A stretch of 64,000 nucleotides of DNA from JBFLYN01 sp040756655 (GTDB taxonomy: Bacteria; Bacillota; Sulfobacillia; UBA8153). The notes below the pieces were generated by a model. The model saw nothing but the letters and a program-made list of their open reading frames with translations. It was not told the DNA's origin and ran no database searches. The DNA lies in contig JBFLYN010000012.1 of the NCBI GenBank assembly GCA_040756655.1, forward strand, positions 5,110 to 69,109, written 5' to 3'. A program made the translations under genes and the position numbers. This document shows, in pieces, positions 46,582 through 57,352 of this stretch (position 1 is the first letter of the stretch; each line of letters opens with the position of its first letter).

Positions 46582-47577
46582 TTAGGCCGCTACCAGGCTG
46601 CGTAGCCCGTCCAGTTGCTGGGTTCGGATCCGGCCCAGCGCCATCGCCAGCATCACGCTCAGGGCCATCCCGCTTTGTAGTCCCCAGATGAAATGCTGCT
46701 CAAAGCCAAATGCCGTGTCCAGCCGGCTGTTCACCCGTTCCACCGCCGTCCGCTGCGCATAGGCCCGCCCCCATTTGTAGCTGGAGCGCGCTATGGGGAC
46801 AAAGATGCGCCAGTCGGTGGCCAGCGGTATTGGAGTTGCGGTCCTTTGCAAAACCTCCATAAGCCAGTTCCCGTCGTTTGCCTGTGGCCGGACAATGGCA
46901 GTAGACCGTCCCCCGGTAGTCATACACCATATTATCCTTGTCCGCCAGCAGCCGGGTGGCCTCCCCATCCTTCCAGCAGTTACGGATATCGATCACCGGC
47001 TTGATCCGGTGCTCATCCCAAAGCCGGGTTAGAACTTGCTGTCAGCATAGCCCCGGTCCGCCCAAAACTGCTCCCCACGTTCCAGCAACCAGGGCTGCCG
47101 CTCCTGCAACGCATCCAACAACTGGCGGGCACACCGCACCTCGGACGCCGCCCGGGTGACCTTGAAGGCCACCGGCAGTTCATACTGGGCATCGACCAGC
47201 CGGTGCAGTCGGACGCCGAACCAGGACACTTGCTTCTCCCAGGCCGTGCCATGGGCGTGCTGACCCTGGTAGACTTTGACGCCCCAGTCCGCATCCGTCT
47301 CCCGGCGTCCGTCGGCGGCCTGCGCTGCGCCCTCCTTCCGCGTCGGCCGGGCATGGCTGGAGATGGCTTTCCCGTCCAGAGCCAGGCACTGGCCGAAGTC
47401 GGGCAGTTTCTCACCCAGCTCACGGGTCAACCGTTCAAACACCGCGCGGAGCTTACCAGTCTGGGTCCGCAGCTGTCTTAGAAACCGGCGGGAGGAACGG
47501 TACCCGTGAAACCACATAGCGCCTGTAACTGGCCGTTTCGCAGCAACACCTGTACTGTTGGGGTCAACTTCCTGCAT
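46582..47577 (-). pseudogene. DDE transposase remnant (IS4/IS5-superfamily-like)
   Basis: The minus strand encodes, in pieces, a DDE transposase: CLALDGKAISSHARP (first Asp), QFWADRGYADSK (second Asp), a frame change near 47030 to LWDEHRIKPVIDIRNCWKDGE, another near 46850, then SYKWGRAYAQRTAVERVNSRLD (Glu) and AMALGRIRTQQL. Two frameshifts and a probably missing N-terminus make it non-functional. The pattern resembles transposases common in thermophilic Clostridia, but I cannot name the IS family. Confidence 0.72.
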
Positions 47578-47714
47578 TGCCGTCCCGGCTCGTCCTCAAC
47601 CCCTGCATAATCCCCTCTACACCGGGGTAAAGACTTTTTCACACGCCTCAAAAACCTTCATCTATCTGCTCTGTCTTCACAGCGCAATTGCCTCAGTCTA
47701 CGTTTTGTTAAGGG

Positions 47715-47740
47715 AAAAGTCCGGCTAAGAAAGCCGGACT
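47715..47740 (-). terminator. Terminator after carD
   Basis: Perfect 9 bp stem (AGTCCGGCT / AGCCGGACT, loop TTCTT on the minus strand) followed by TTTCCC, 20 nt past the carD stop. Confidence 0.75.
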
Positions 47741-47759
47741 CTCCTGCCAGGAACCAAAC

Positions 47760-48236
47760 CTAGGCCAAGACCTGGTCCAATATGCTGCTTGCGTCAGTCT
47801 CCTTGATACCCTTGGCCAGCACCAGTTCGGATAGCAGGATCTGCCTGGCGCTGTCCAGCATCTTGCGCTCGCCGGTGGAAAGCCCCTTTTCACGATCCCT
47901 CTGGAACAGGTTCCTCACCACTTCAGCTACTTCGTAGATGTCTCCCGACTTGATCTTTTCGAGGTTGGCCCGGTACCGGCGGTTCCAATTGGTAGACATC
48001 TTGGTGCGGTCGGCCCTCAGGACGTCGAACACCTCTTCGACCTCTGCTTCGGTGATGACCCTGCGCAGGCCGATTTCCGTCACGTTATGAGTTGGAATCA
48101 TCACGCGCATATCACCAATGGGCAGTCGCATTATATAGTACTGCTTGCGCTCGCCCAGGACTTCCTTTTCCTCTATGGCTTCGATGATCCCCGCACCGTG
48201 CATAGGGTAGACAACCTTATCTCCGATGTTGAACAT
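47760..48236 (-). CDS. carD: CarD/CdnL-family transcription regulator
   Basis: 158 residues. N-terminal RNA-polymerase-interacting Tudor-like domain (FNIGDKVVYPMHGAGIIEAIEEKEVLGE) and a helical DNA-binding C-terminal domain (NWNRRYRANLEKIKSGD...). CarD proteins bind polymerase beta and stabilise open complexes, often at rRNA promoters. The start is ATG 48236 after GAGGAGG; GTG 48239 is adjacent and cannot be excluded. Two tandem promoters precede it. Confidence 0.92.
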   Translation of the reverse strand: MFNIGDKVVYPMHGAGIIEAIEEKEVLGERKQYYIMRLPIGDMRVMIPTHNVTEIGLRRVITEAEVEEVFDVLRADRTKMSTNWNRRYRANLEKIKSGDIYEVAEVVRNLFQRDREKGLSTGERKMLDSARQILLSELVLAKGIKETDASSILDQVLA

Positions 48237-48267
48237 CACGAGAGCCTCCTCGACATATCCTAATTTT

Positions 48268-48296
48268 AGGATAACACTGGCGGGCTCCGCTGTCAA
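48268..48296 (-). promoter_or_regulatory. carD promoter P2 (proximal)
   Basis: -35 TTGACA (48291-48296), 17 bp spacer, -10 TATCCT (48268-48273), about 30 nt upstream of the start codon. Confidence 0.65.
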
Positions 48297-48306
48297 GAAA
48301 TTTGAT

Positions 48307-48336
48307 ATTATATCACGGTCATCCGAACAATGTCAA
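48307..48336 (-). promoter_or_regulatory. carD promoter P1 (distal)
   Basis: Consensus -35 TTGACA (48331-48336) and consensus -10 TATAAT (48307-48312), 18 bp apart. Both hexamers match perfectly, so it should be strong. Between this and 48475 I see nothing further. Confidence 0.8.
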
Positions 48337-48475
48337 CGACTGAGTTGGACTTTTTCGTGAAAAGCACCCTGCTTCTCTTTGGTGGCCGATGCCGGCCGGC
48401 CCGTTGGTCCTAGTCCAGGACTCAAGACTGGCCACACCTAGCCTAGTTAAGACTTAGAGCAGGGATCCTCTTCGC

Positions 48476-48504
48476 TTGACTGCCCCGGCAAAGTCGTATA
48501 GAAT
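48476..48504 (+). promoter_or_regulatory. Promoter for tRNA-Ala and downstream gene
   Basis: -35 TTGACT (48476-48481), 17 bp spacer, -10 TAGAAT (48499-48504), about 35 nt before the tRNA 5' end. Confidence 0.75.
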
Positions 48505-48539
48505 GTGATTGCCGTAAGGAGCTAGGAAAGAACACATGT

Positions 48540-48614
48540 GGGCGTGTGGCTCAGTGGGAGAGCATTCGGTTCGCATCCGAAAGGCCGCGGGTTCGAATCC
48601 CGCCACGTCCACCA
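48540..48614 (+). tRNA. tRNA-Ala (CGC)
   Basis: Acceptor GGGCGTG/CACGTCC (with one G-T pair), anticodon loop TTCGCAT (anticodon CGC reading GCG), T-loop TTCGAAT, discriminator A and encoded CCA. Confidence 0.95.
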
Positions 48615-48653
48615 TTTCTTTTCCCCAGGTTAGAGTCTCCGGGAGGTAAGATC

Positions 48654-49055
48654 GTGGTCAAAGACTTGCTCTGCGATGGGTTCCAGGAAACTGTGGGGCA
48701 GTTTCTGATCCGGCACCGCAGCGTACTTGACGTCATGTCCAAGATGCAGGAAGCCACGGCACGGGTGAACCGGGCCGTGACCAAGTCGGTGACCAGTTGC
48801 GGATGCGTAGAGATTAGTGCCTCCAAACAGCGAGTCCCCTCCAGCCTTACTTCGTTAAGCGAAGTCCGAGACTACATGGCTACCCACCTGAGCGGCCAGA
48901 TGTGCGAGCATTGCCGCGAGGTCCTGGAAAGCGAGATCGGAGGAGCCCTATTCTACCTGACTGCGCTGTGTAATATCGCCGGCCTTGACCTGCACGAAGT
49001 CCTTTTGAAAGAACACACCAAGCTCCAAACCCTCGGGGTGTTCAACCTCTCATAG
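48654..49055 (+). CDS. Small helical Cys-containing protein, function unknown
   Basis: 133 residues. I do not recognise a characterised function. Visible features are an N-terminal helix (DGFQETVGQFLIRHRSVLDVM), a CGC motif, CEHC about 60 residues later (a possible metal site), and a C-terminal segment ESEIGGALFYLTALCNIAGLDL that recalls MazG-like helices but with Gly where the metal-binding Asp usually sits. GTG 48654 follows GGGAGGTAAG; the frame extends upstream only into the tRNA. No terminator separates it from tRNA-Ala, so they are probably co-transcribed. It ends 8 nt from the convergent radA stop. Confidence 0.75.
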   Translation: MVKDLLCDGFQETVGQFLIRHRSVLDVMSKMQEATARVNRAVTKSVTSCGCVEISASKQRVPSSLTSLSEVRDYMATHLSGQMCEHCREVLESEIGGALFYLTALCNIAGLDLHEVLLKEHTKLQTLGVFNLS

Positions 49056-49063
49056 GCTTTCCG

Positions 49064-50410
49064 TTATGTCACTCCCAGTTCGGCCAGTGCCTGGTCAACG
49101 TTGTCCACACCCCGGACTTCCATACCTGCCACCGACAACTTGCGGGCTCCGGACGCCGGAAGCAGGATGCGGCCGAATCCTAGTTTGGCGGCCTCCCTGG
49201 CCCGCTGTTCCAGGCCGCTGACTAGCCGGATCTCGCCCGTGAGCCCGACTTCTCCAGCCACCACCACCTGGGGATCGACACACGCATCCCGGTAGCTGGA
49301 AGCCAAGGCCAGTATGATCCCAAGGTCGGCGGCAGGCTCGTCAAGACGTACGCCTCCCGAAACCTTAACGTAGGCATCCGAGCTGCCCAGGTTCATTCCG
49401 ACCTTCCGCTCCAACACCGCCAGGAGCAGTGCCACCCGGTTTTGGTCCACCCCCGAAACTGTGCGCCTGGGCGTCCCGAAGGTGGCCGGGGCCACGAGAG
49501 CCTGTACCTCAACTAGGAGCGGCCGGGTGCCCTCCATGGCGGCGACTACCACTGAACCCGGCGCTCCGCCCGGACGCTCGGCCAATAGCACCTGGGAAGG
49601 GTTCAGGACATCTATCAGCCCTTGGCCGGTCATCTCGAACACCCCCAGCTCGCTGGTGGAGCCGAACCGGTTTTTCACCGCGCGCAAGAGCCGGTAGACG
49701 TGATGGCGTTCTCCTTCGAAGTACAGAACGGTGTCGACGATGTGCTCCAGCACCCGCGGCCCTGCCAGATCGCCGGACTTAGTTACGTGGCCGACCAAAA
49801 ATACGACGAGGTCCTGGGACTTGGCCACTTGCAGCACTCGGGCTGCGCACTCCCGTACCTGTCCCACGCTCCCCGGGGCCGAGACCAGCCTGTGATCGAA
49901 CATGGTTTGCACCGAGTCAATGATGGCCAGGTCCGGTCTCTGTTCCTGTAAAGCGCCCTCCACAACCTCGACGGATGTTTCGGCCATCACCAGGATGCCT
50001 TCGCCGGTTCCTATCCTCGCCGCCCGCCTGGCGATTTGCCGGGCCGATTCCTCGCCGGAGATGTACAGGACCTTCCGGCCCATGGCCGCCACAGCGCCTG
50101 CTGCCTGGAGCAGGAGCGTGGATTTGCCGATGCCGGGGTCGCCGCCGATGAGCACCACCGACCCGGGCACGGCGCCTCCTCCTAGCACCCGGTCCAGCTC
50201 AGTGCTGCCGGTGGATATCCGAGCATCAGCCTCGTCCCCAAGTTCACTCAACTTCCCGGGTTCTGCCCGGGCGGCAGCCCGGGCCGGCAATACTGCAGCT
50301 TCTTCCACCATGGTCCCCCAGCCCTGGCAGTGAGGACAGCGTCCCATCCAGGCACTGCTCTCGTAGCCACACGACTGGCAGACAATCCTGGCCCGCGCGC
50401 GGTTACCCAT
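49064..50410 (-). CDS. radA: DNA repair protein RadA
   Basis: 448 residues: N-terminal zinc finger (CQSCGYESSAWMGRCPHC), RecA-like ATPase (Walker A GGDPGIGKSTLLLQ), the RadA-specific KNRFG motif, and a C-terminal Lon-like domain (ERKVGMNLGSSDAYVKVSGG). It is a DnaB-type helicase that drives branch migration in recombination. ATG 50410 after GAGGAGAG. Last gene of the ctsR operon, where it is expected; disA does not follow. Confidence 0.96.
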   Translation of the reverse strand: MGNRARARIVCQSCGYESSAWMGRCPHCQGWGTMVEEAAVLPARAAARAEPGKLSELGDEADARISTGSTELDRVLGGGAVPGSVVLIGGDPGIGKSTLLLQAAGAVAAMGRKVLYISGEESARQIARRAARIGTGEGILVMAETSVEVVEGALQEQRPDLAIIDSVQTMFDHRLVSAPGSVGQVRECAARVLQVAKSQDLVVFLVGHVTKSGDLAGPRVLEHIVDTVLYFEGERHHVYRLLRAVKNRFGSTSELGVFEMTGQGLIDVLNPSQVLLAERPGGAPGSVVVAAMEGTRPLLVEVQALVAPATFGTPRRTVSGVDQNRVALLLAVLERKVGMNLGSSDAYVKVSGGVRLDEPAADLGIILALASSYRDACVDPQVVVAGEVGLTGEIRLVSGLEQRAREAAKLGFGRILLPASGARKLSVAGMEVRGVDNVDQALAELGVT

Positions 50411-50506
50411 GCTCTCTCCTCTTTCCATAAGGCATCACGGTTGCAAAAGATTCCCGCCGCCTGCCGAGGATTCCTGCGGCGGCGGCGGGTTGACCGGTCC
50501 TGGGTG

Positions 50507-52939
<2,433 letters not shown>

Positions 52940-52955
52940 TGAGTGTACACCTCCT

Positions 52956-54020
52956 CTAACTCGTTGCCAACATCTTCCTGATCAGGTCTGCTCGCACGGC
53001 GTCCCGTTGCAGCGGGTCCAGTGGCATCTGGGCACGGCGCTGCAGGAAAGAGGCGCGAGTAGCCACGATCATCTCGTTCAATACCGGGGTGGGCACCCCG
53101 GGTAATAGGCCCAGGTCAACTCCGAGCCGCACATCTGACCAAAGCTTGATGGCCTCTTCCGATGAGATCACATGGGCGTTGGTGAGGATGCCGTACGCAC
53201 GGCCCACCCGGTCCGATACCTGGAGCGCTGCGTCTTTCACCAGGGCCTCTCGGGTGTGACGTTCCTGGTCGATGACCTGCTTGGCAACACCCAGGAGACT
53301 CCGCACCACTTCCTCCTCGGACTGCCCAAGGGTGACCTGGTTAGATATCTGGAACAGGTTTCCCGAAGCTTGTGTTCCCTCGCCGTACATCCCCCGGACC
53401 ACCAATCCCAGCTTGTTAGTGGCCCCCAGGACCCGTCCCGCTGCGTCAGTCATGACCAGCCCGGGCAGGTGTAACATCACCGATGCTCTGAGCCCGGTAC
53501 CGACGTTTGTGGGGCAGCACGTAAGATAACCCCTCGACCCGGAGAACGCATAGGGCAAGTGCTCCTCGAAGGAGTCGTCAAGACCGCTGGCAGCCACCCA
53601 TGCTTCCTCCAGCTGCAGCCCGGGAAAGAGACACTGGATCCTAAGGTGGTCCTCTTCGTTCACCATGATGCTGGCACTCTCATCCTCCTTCAAAACCAGT
53701 GCTCGCCCCCAGGGCTCGCTGATGTGCTGGGGACTTACCAAGTGCTTTTCCACCAGCACTTTGCGATCCAAGGCAGGCATGCTGTCCAGGGGGTAGGTAT
53801 CCAGCTTCCCCCAACCGCGCCCGCTGTTGATGGACGCAACCGCCCGCGATACATCGGACACCACCTGGTTTAGACCATCTACCGGCAGAAGGTGAGGAAA
53901 TGGCACTCCGGCCAGATTCCGGGCCAAGCGCACCCGGGTCGATATGACTATGTCCGCCTCCGGCCCAGAACCGCTGGTCCAGCCGGAAGCGGCTCGCTGC
54001 AAGACCTTGTCCAGTGGCAT
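52956..54020 (-). CDS. mcsB: Protein-arginine kinase McsB
   Basis: 354 residues, phosphagen-kinase fold. ISTRVRLARNL (ATP-phosphate-binding Arg residues), the loop with VNEEDHLRIQ (catalytic Glu) and CCPTNVGTGLRASVMLHLPGL are present. It phosphorylates arginines to mark proteins for ClpCP and inactivates CtsR on heat stress. ATG 54020 after GAGGAGGAG. 12 nt after mcsA. Confidence 0.96.
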   Translation of the reverse strand: MPLDKVLQRAASGWTSGSGPEADIVISTRVRLARNLAGVPFPHLLPVDGLNQVVSDVSRAVASINSGRGWGKLDTYPLDSMPALDRKVLVEKHLVSPQHISEPWGRALVLKEDESASIMVNEEDHLRIQCLFPGLQLEEAWVAASGLDDSFEEHLPYAFSGSRGYLTCCPTNVGTGLRASVMLHLPGLVMTDAAGRVLGATNKLGLVVRGMYGEGTQASGNLFQISNQVTLGQSEEEVVRSLLGVAKQVIDQERHTREALVKDAALQVSDRVGRAYGILTNAHVISSEEAIKLWSDVRLGVDLGLLPGVPTPVLNEMIVATRASFLQRRAQMPLDPLQRDAVRADLIRKMLATS

Positions 54021-54032
54021 GCCGTCTCCTCC

Positions 54033-54554
54033 TCACTTCTCCCCAGTTGACTCCTGCTTCTCCAGGAGCCGGATGCGGTCGCGGAGCTGGGCAGCTTTCT
54101 CGTACGCCTCCTGGCGGACGGCCAACTCCAGCTGTCTTCTAAGGCCATCGATTTCCTTTTTCACATGCAGCCCCGCAGCGGCCCGCCTGGGGCTTTTCCC
54201 CACGTGTTCCGAAGACCCCTGGATGCGCCTGAGCACCGCATCCAGCCGGTCGCCGAACACCTCGTAGCAGTCACTGCAGCCCAGTCGCCCCACGCGTGCG
54301 AAGTCCGAATAGGTAAAGTTACAGGTGGCACACCGGACTCCAGTAGGTGCAGGCAGCGACCGCCCTCTTCGTTCTTCATCGTCGAGAAGCGCCGATAACA
54401 GGTTATTTATGGAAAACATGGGGTTTAGGAAGACCCCCAAATCGCCCTGTTCACGAGCACACTGCTGGCACAGGTCATGTTCGACCTTTTCGTTGTTTAC
54501 GACTTTGGTCACATGAACCGTAGCCGGGCGCTTTCCGCAGAGTTCACACAGCAA
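54033..54554 (-). CDS. mcsA: McsA, activator of McsB
   Basis: 173 residues. Two zinc-finger pairs (CELCGKRPATVHV with CQQCA; CATCNFTY with CSDCY) and a C-terminal UVR motif (ELAVRQEAYEKAAQLRDRIRLLE). It stimulates McsB kinase activity. Start TTG 54554, 8 nt after GGGGGA. 16 nt after ctsR. Confidence 0.93.
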   Translation of the reverse strand: MLCELCGKRPATVHVTKVVNNEKVEHDLCQQCAREQGDLGVFLNPMFSINNLLSALLDDEERRGRSLPAPTGVRCATCNFTYSDFARVGRLGCSDCYEVFGDRLDAVLRRIQGSSEHVGKSPRRAAAGLHVKKEIDGLRRQLELAVRQEAYEKAAQLRDRIRLLEKQESTGEK

Positions 54555-54570
54555 CTATCATTCCCCCTGT

Positions 54571-55029
54571 TCAGGAATACTTCAAGAGCGCCGTGAGCAT
54601 CGCCCTGAAAAGCGCGGCCCGTAACACATCCCTCTCGGGGAGGCTCACCTTAAGAATACTCCTGGCCATAGCGGCACTCATGAGTGCCGCTTCCCTTCCG
54701 GTAAGCCAGCCGGCTTCCTCCAGCCAGGCGATGCGGTGCAGTGCAGCATCCTGACTTAGCGTGGGAACCAGTACCCATTTCGGAACTGGGTTGCCTGACT
54801 CCAGGGTCAGCCGGTTGATGCGGATGTACCCGCCGCCCCCGCGCCGGCTTTCCACCAGGTACCCGCGCTCCGGGGTGAACCTGGTTTCCAGCACGTAGTT
54901 AATCTGCGATGGCACACAGCCCAGCTTCTCGGCCAGGAGGTTGCGCTGGATGTCAATGGTGCCATCCCCGGCCTGGTCCAAGAGATCCTTAATATACTGT
55001 TCAATGTAGTCAGAGAGGTTTCTGCTCAA
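54571..55029 (-). CDS. ctsR: Heat-shock repressor CtsR
   Basis: 152 residues. The winged helix-turn-helix carries the RGGGGYIRI wing that binds the operator, and a C-terminal dimer domain holds the McsB target arginines. Start TTG 55029 (MSRNLSDYIEQYIKDLL), chosen because the family begins here and GAAGGTGG lies about 6 nt upstream; GTG 55038 would overlap that site. Its own operator is at 55053-55069. Confidence 0.94.
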   Translation of the reverse strand: MSRNLSDYIEQYIKDLLDQAGDGTIDIQRNLLAEKLGCVPSQINYVLETRFTPERGYLVESRRGGGGYIRINRLTLESGNPVPKWVLVPTLSQDAALHRIAWLEEAGWLTGREAALMSAAMARSILKVSLPERDVLRAALFRAMLTALLKYS

Positions 55030-55052
55030 GGTGCCCACCTTCGGTCTTGAAC

Positions 55053-55069
55053 TTTGACTAACTTTGACC
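55053..55069 (-). promoter_or_regulatory. CtsR operator
   Basis: GGTCAAA-GTT-AGTCAAA on the minus strand is the canonical CtsR heptad direct repeat with 3 nt spacing. It starts about 10 nt downstream of the -10 element, over the expected transcription start. Confidence 0.9.
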
Positions 55070-55079
55070 TTCCGGGTAT

Positions 55080-55108
55080 ATTATACCAGCCCCCCAACCA
55101 GCTCGCAA
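55080..55108 (-). promoter_or_regulatory. Promoter of the ctsR-mcsAB-clpC-radA operon
   Basis: -35 TTGCGA (55103-55108), 17 bp spacer, consensus -10 TATAAT (55080-55085), squeezed between the rlmI-like stop codon and the CtsR box. Confidence 0.8.
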
Positions 55109-55112
55109 TACC

Positions 55113-56288
55113 CTAAAGGACCTCCATGATGAGACACTTAAGGTATGAGGACTCAGGCACGGCGGGCAAGACTGGATGATCGGGCGGCGGGCTACGCCTT
55201 TCCAGGAGCCTGAGCTGACGTCCAGCGTCAGTGGCCGCGTCCACCAAGAGCTTGATGAAAGTTTCCTCGTCCAAGGGATACGAGCAAGAGCAGCTGACCA
55301 GGATCCCACCAGATGGCACCAGTTTCATGCCCCTCAAGTTAATCTCCTTGTATCCCCGCAGTGCGCCCGGGAGCGCGCTCCGGGAGCGGGCGAATGCGGG
55401 GGGATCGAGGATTACCACATCGTAGCTGACCTTCTGCTTCTCCAAAGACCTCAACTTATCAAAGACGTTGCCCGGCTGGAAGGAACAGGTTCTGGCCACT
55501 CCATTGGCCATAGCATTGGCCCGGGCCACGTCCAGGGCCGGTTCCGCCAGATCGATGCCGGTGACCTCCCGGGCGCCTCCCCGGGCGGCCTGGATGGCAA
55601 AACCACCAGTGTGGCAAAAACAGTCCAGCACCCGGGCTCCCCGGCAGTAGCCGGCCACGGCCAGCCGGTTGGCGGCCTGGTCCAGGAAATGGCCGGTCTT
55701 TTGCCCCCGCTGGATATCCACCACCAGTTTCATCCCATGCTCAACAATCTCCACCAGCGGGTCGAAGGGCTCTCCGAGAAAACCTGCCCGCTCGGGCATG
55801 CCCTCCAGCTGTCTTACGGGCGCATCGTTACGCTCATAGATGCCGACCGGGGACACCAGCTCCTGCAGGGCCGAGTAGATGGCATCCTTCCACCGGTCTA
55901 TGCCTAAGGTCAGGGTCTGGATCACCAGGATATCGCCAAACTTGTCCACAATGAGCCCGGGCAAGAAATCCCCCTCGGAGTGGACCAACCGGTACGAGGA
56001 GGCATGGCCCATGAGCCGCCGGCGGTGCTCCAGTGCCCGCTGTAGGCGCCGGGCGAAGAATCCCGCATCTATGATCTCTGGCTGGCGCGTGAGCAGGCGC
56101 ACGGTGATCACCGAGGCGCTGTTGTAATAACCCGAACCCAGGTAGCGGCCTGCATGATCCAGGACGTCAACGGTGCCGCCGTCCGCGGCTCCTTCCACAC
56201 TGGCGATCTCGTTCCTGTATACCCAGGGGTGCCCGGACCGGATGCGGGTGTGCTGCCCCGGGGTCAAGCGCACTACAGCACCGCTCAT
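55113..56288 (-). CDS. rlmI: RlmI-family rRNA cytosine methyltransferase
   Basis: 391 residues. N-terminal PUA-like domain (GHPWVYRNEIASVEG), a small middle domain (SEGDFLPGLIVDKFGD), then a Rossmann methyltransferase (VLDCFCHTGGFAIQAA SAM loop, ILDPPAFARS catalytic loop, CSCSYPL with Cys). The family makes m5C in 23S rRNA, though the exact target varies. ATG 56288 overlaps the trxB stop by 4 nt (ATGA). Confidence 0.86.
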   Translation of the reverse strand: MSGAVVRLTPGQHTRIRSGHPWVYRNEIASVEGAADGGTVDVLDHAGRYLGSGYYNSASVITVRLLTRQPEIIDAGFFARRLQRALEHRRRLMGHASSYRLVHSEGDFLPGLIVDKFGDILVIQTLTLGIDRWKDAIYSALQELVSPVGIYERNDAPVRQLEGMPERAGFLGEPFDPLVEIVEHGMKLVVDIQRGQKTGHFLDQAANRLAVAGYCRGARVLDCFCHTGGFAIQAARGGAREVTGIDLAEPALDVARANAMANGVARTCSFQPGNVFDKLRSLEKQKVSYDVVILDPPAFARSRSALPGALRGYKEINLRGMKLVPSGGILVSCSCSYPLDEETFIKLLVDAATDAGRQLRLLERRSPPPDHPVLPAVPESSYLKCLIMEVL

Positions 56289-57211
56289 GGATGTCCCGCC
56301 AGGTAGCGCTCAACGGCCACACCGGCCACGGCGCCGTCACCAACGGCCGTAGCCACCTGCCTAAGATACTTGGCCCTTACATCCCCGGCGGCAAATACGC
56401 CGGGCAATGATGTGCTCATGTCCTCGCCCGTCAGGATGTACCCGGCCGCGTCGGTATTGACCAAATGCCTGATGAACTCACTGTTGGGGACTTGTCCTAT
56501 GTACACAAACACGCCGTCAGCCGCGTATTCCATCTCCTGGCCTGTCTTCAAGTTCCTGAGGCCCACCGCCTCTACCTTCTCGCGGCCCAGGACGGTGGTG
56601 ACCATCGAATTGCAGACAAAGGCCATCTTGGCGCTGGCAAACGCCCGGTCCTGGAGCGCCTTGGCTGCCCTTAAGGAGTCCCGGCGGTGCACTAGTGTAA
56701 CCTTGGAGGCAAACCGGGTGAGAAACAACGCTTCTTCCACGGCCGAATCACCACCGCCCACCACTACCACATGCCGGTTACGGTAGAAGGCCCCGTCGCA
56801 GGTGGCGCAGTATGAGACTCCACGTCCCCTGAACTCGGCTTCGCCGGGCACGCCGAGCGGTCTTTCTCGTGCCCCGCTGGCCACGATGAGCGCGCGCGCC
56901 GATAGAGTCCCTTCGCTGGTATGGACGTCGAACCCGTCGCCACTTTCCACCCGTTGCACGTCGGCCAGCACGGTTTCGGCACCAAATGCGCGTACCTGCT
57001 CCTCCATGCGCTGGGCAAGTTCCGGCCCCATCACTCCCCCTGGAAACCCCGGGTAGTTCTCGATGTGAGCCGTGGTAGCGGCCTGCCCACCGGGGCCGAC
57101 CCTTTCCACGATTACCGTGACCAGCCCGGCGCGCCCGCAGTACAGGGCTGCCGTGAGGCCGGCGGGCCCAGCGCCGGTGATGACTACATCGGCGGACCTG
57201 TGCTTGTCCAT
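56285..57211 (-). CDS. trxB: Thioredoxin-disulfide reductase
   Basis: 308-residue FAD/NADPH enzyme. FAD motif GAGPAGLTAALYCGRAG, redox pair CATC in SYCATCDGAF, NADPH-binding VVVGGGDSAVEEALFL with HRRDSLRA, and the C-terminal FAD motif GVFAAGDVR are all intact. ATG 57211 after GGGGAGGG. No thioredoxin gene lies in the window. Confidence 0.96.
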   Translation of the reverse strand: MDKHRSADVVITGAGPAGLTAALYCGRAGLVTVIVERVGPGGQAATTAHIENYPGFPGGVMGPELAQRMEEQVRAFGAETVLADVQRVESGDGFDVHTSEGTLSARALIVASGARERPLGVPGEAEFRGRGVSYCATCDGAFYRNRHVVVVGGGDSAVEEALFLTRFASKVTLVHRRDSLRAAKALQDRAFASAKMAFVCNSMVTTVLGREKVEAVGLRNLKTGQEMEYAADGVFVYIGQVPNSEFIRHLVNTDAAGYILTGEDMSTSLPGVFAAGDVRAKYLRQVATAVGDGAVAGVAVERYLAGHP

Positions 57212-57246
57212 GTTCTACACCCTCCCCAAAACCCCGTTCGAGGAAC

Positions 57247-57255
57247 ATTATACCA
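57247..57255 (-). promoter_or_regulatory. Extended -10 promoter of trxB
   Basis: TGGTATAAT on the minus strand, an extended -10 (TGnTATAAT), with no good -35. It lies about 35 nt upstream of the trxB start. Confidence 0.55.
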
Positions 57256-57275
57256 CAAGCTCTCTTTCCGCTTTC

Positions 57276-57297
57276 GCCGGGCTGGTTTTAGCCCGGC
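57276..57297. other. Hairpin between divergent trxB and spoIID-like gene
   Basis: Perfect 8 bp inverted repeat GCCGGGCT / AGCCCGGC with a 6 nt loop, close to the trxB promoter. No T-run on either strand, so it is not a typical terminator. It could be an operator. Confidence 0.35.
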
Positions 57298-57352
57298 AGA
57301 CGCGTGGGACACTAGGGATGGAGTGATTCTGCACATTGAGGGGAGCCGCCCT

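Noticed and set aside
48546..48653. N-terminal extension of the small protein into tRNA-Ala
   Set aside because: The frame runs through the tRNA; GTG 48654 has a proper ribosome site.
57276..57297. Terminator between trxB and the spoIID-like gene
   Set aside because: The genes are divergent, so no transcript should end there, and no T-run follows on either strand.
56921..57352. N-terminal extension of the SpoIID-like protein
   Set aside because: The frame stays open into trxB, but the good ribosome site (GAGGGGAG) and the membrane helix place the start at 57353.
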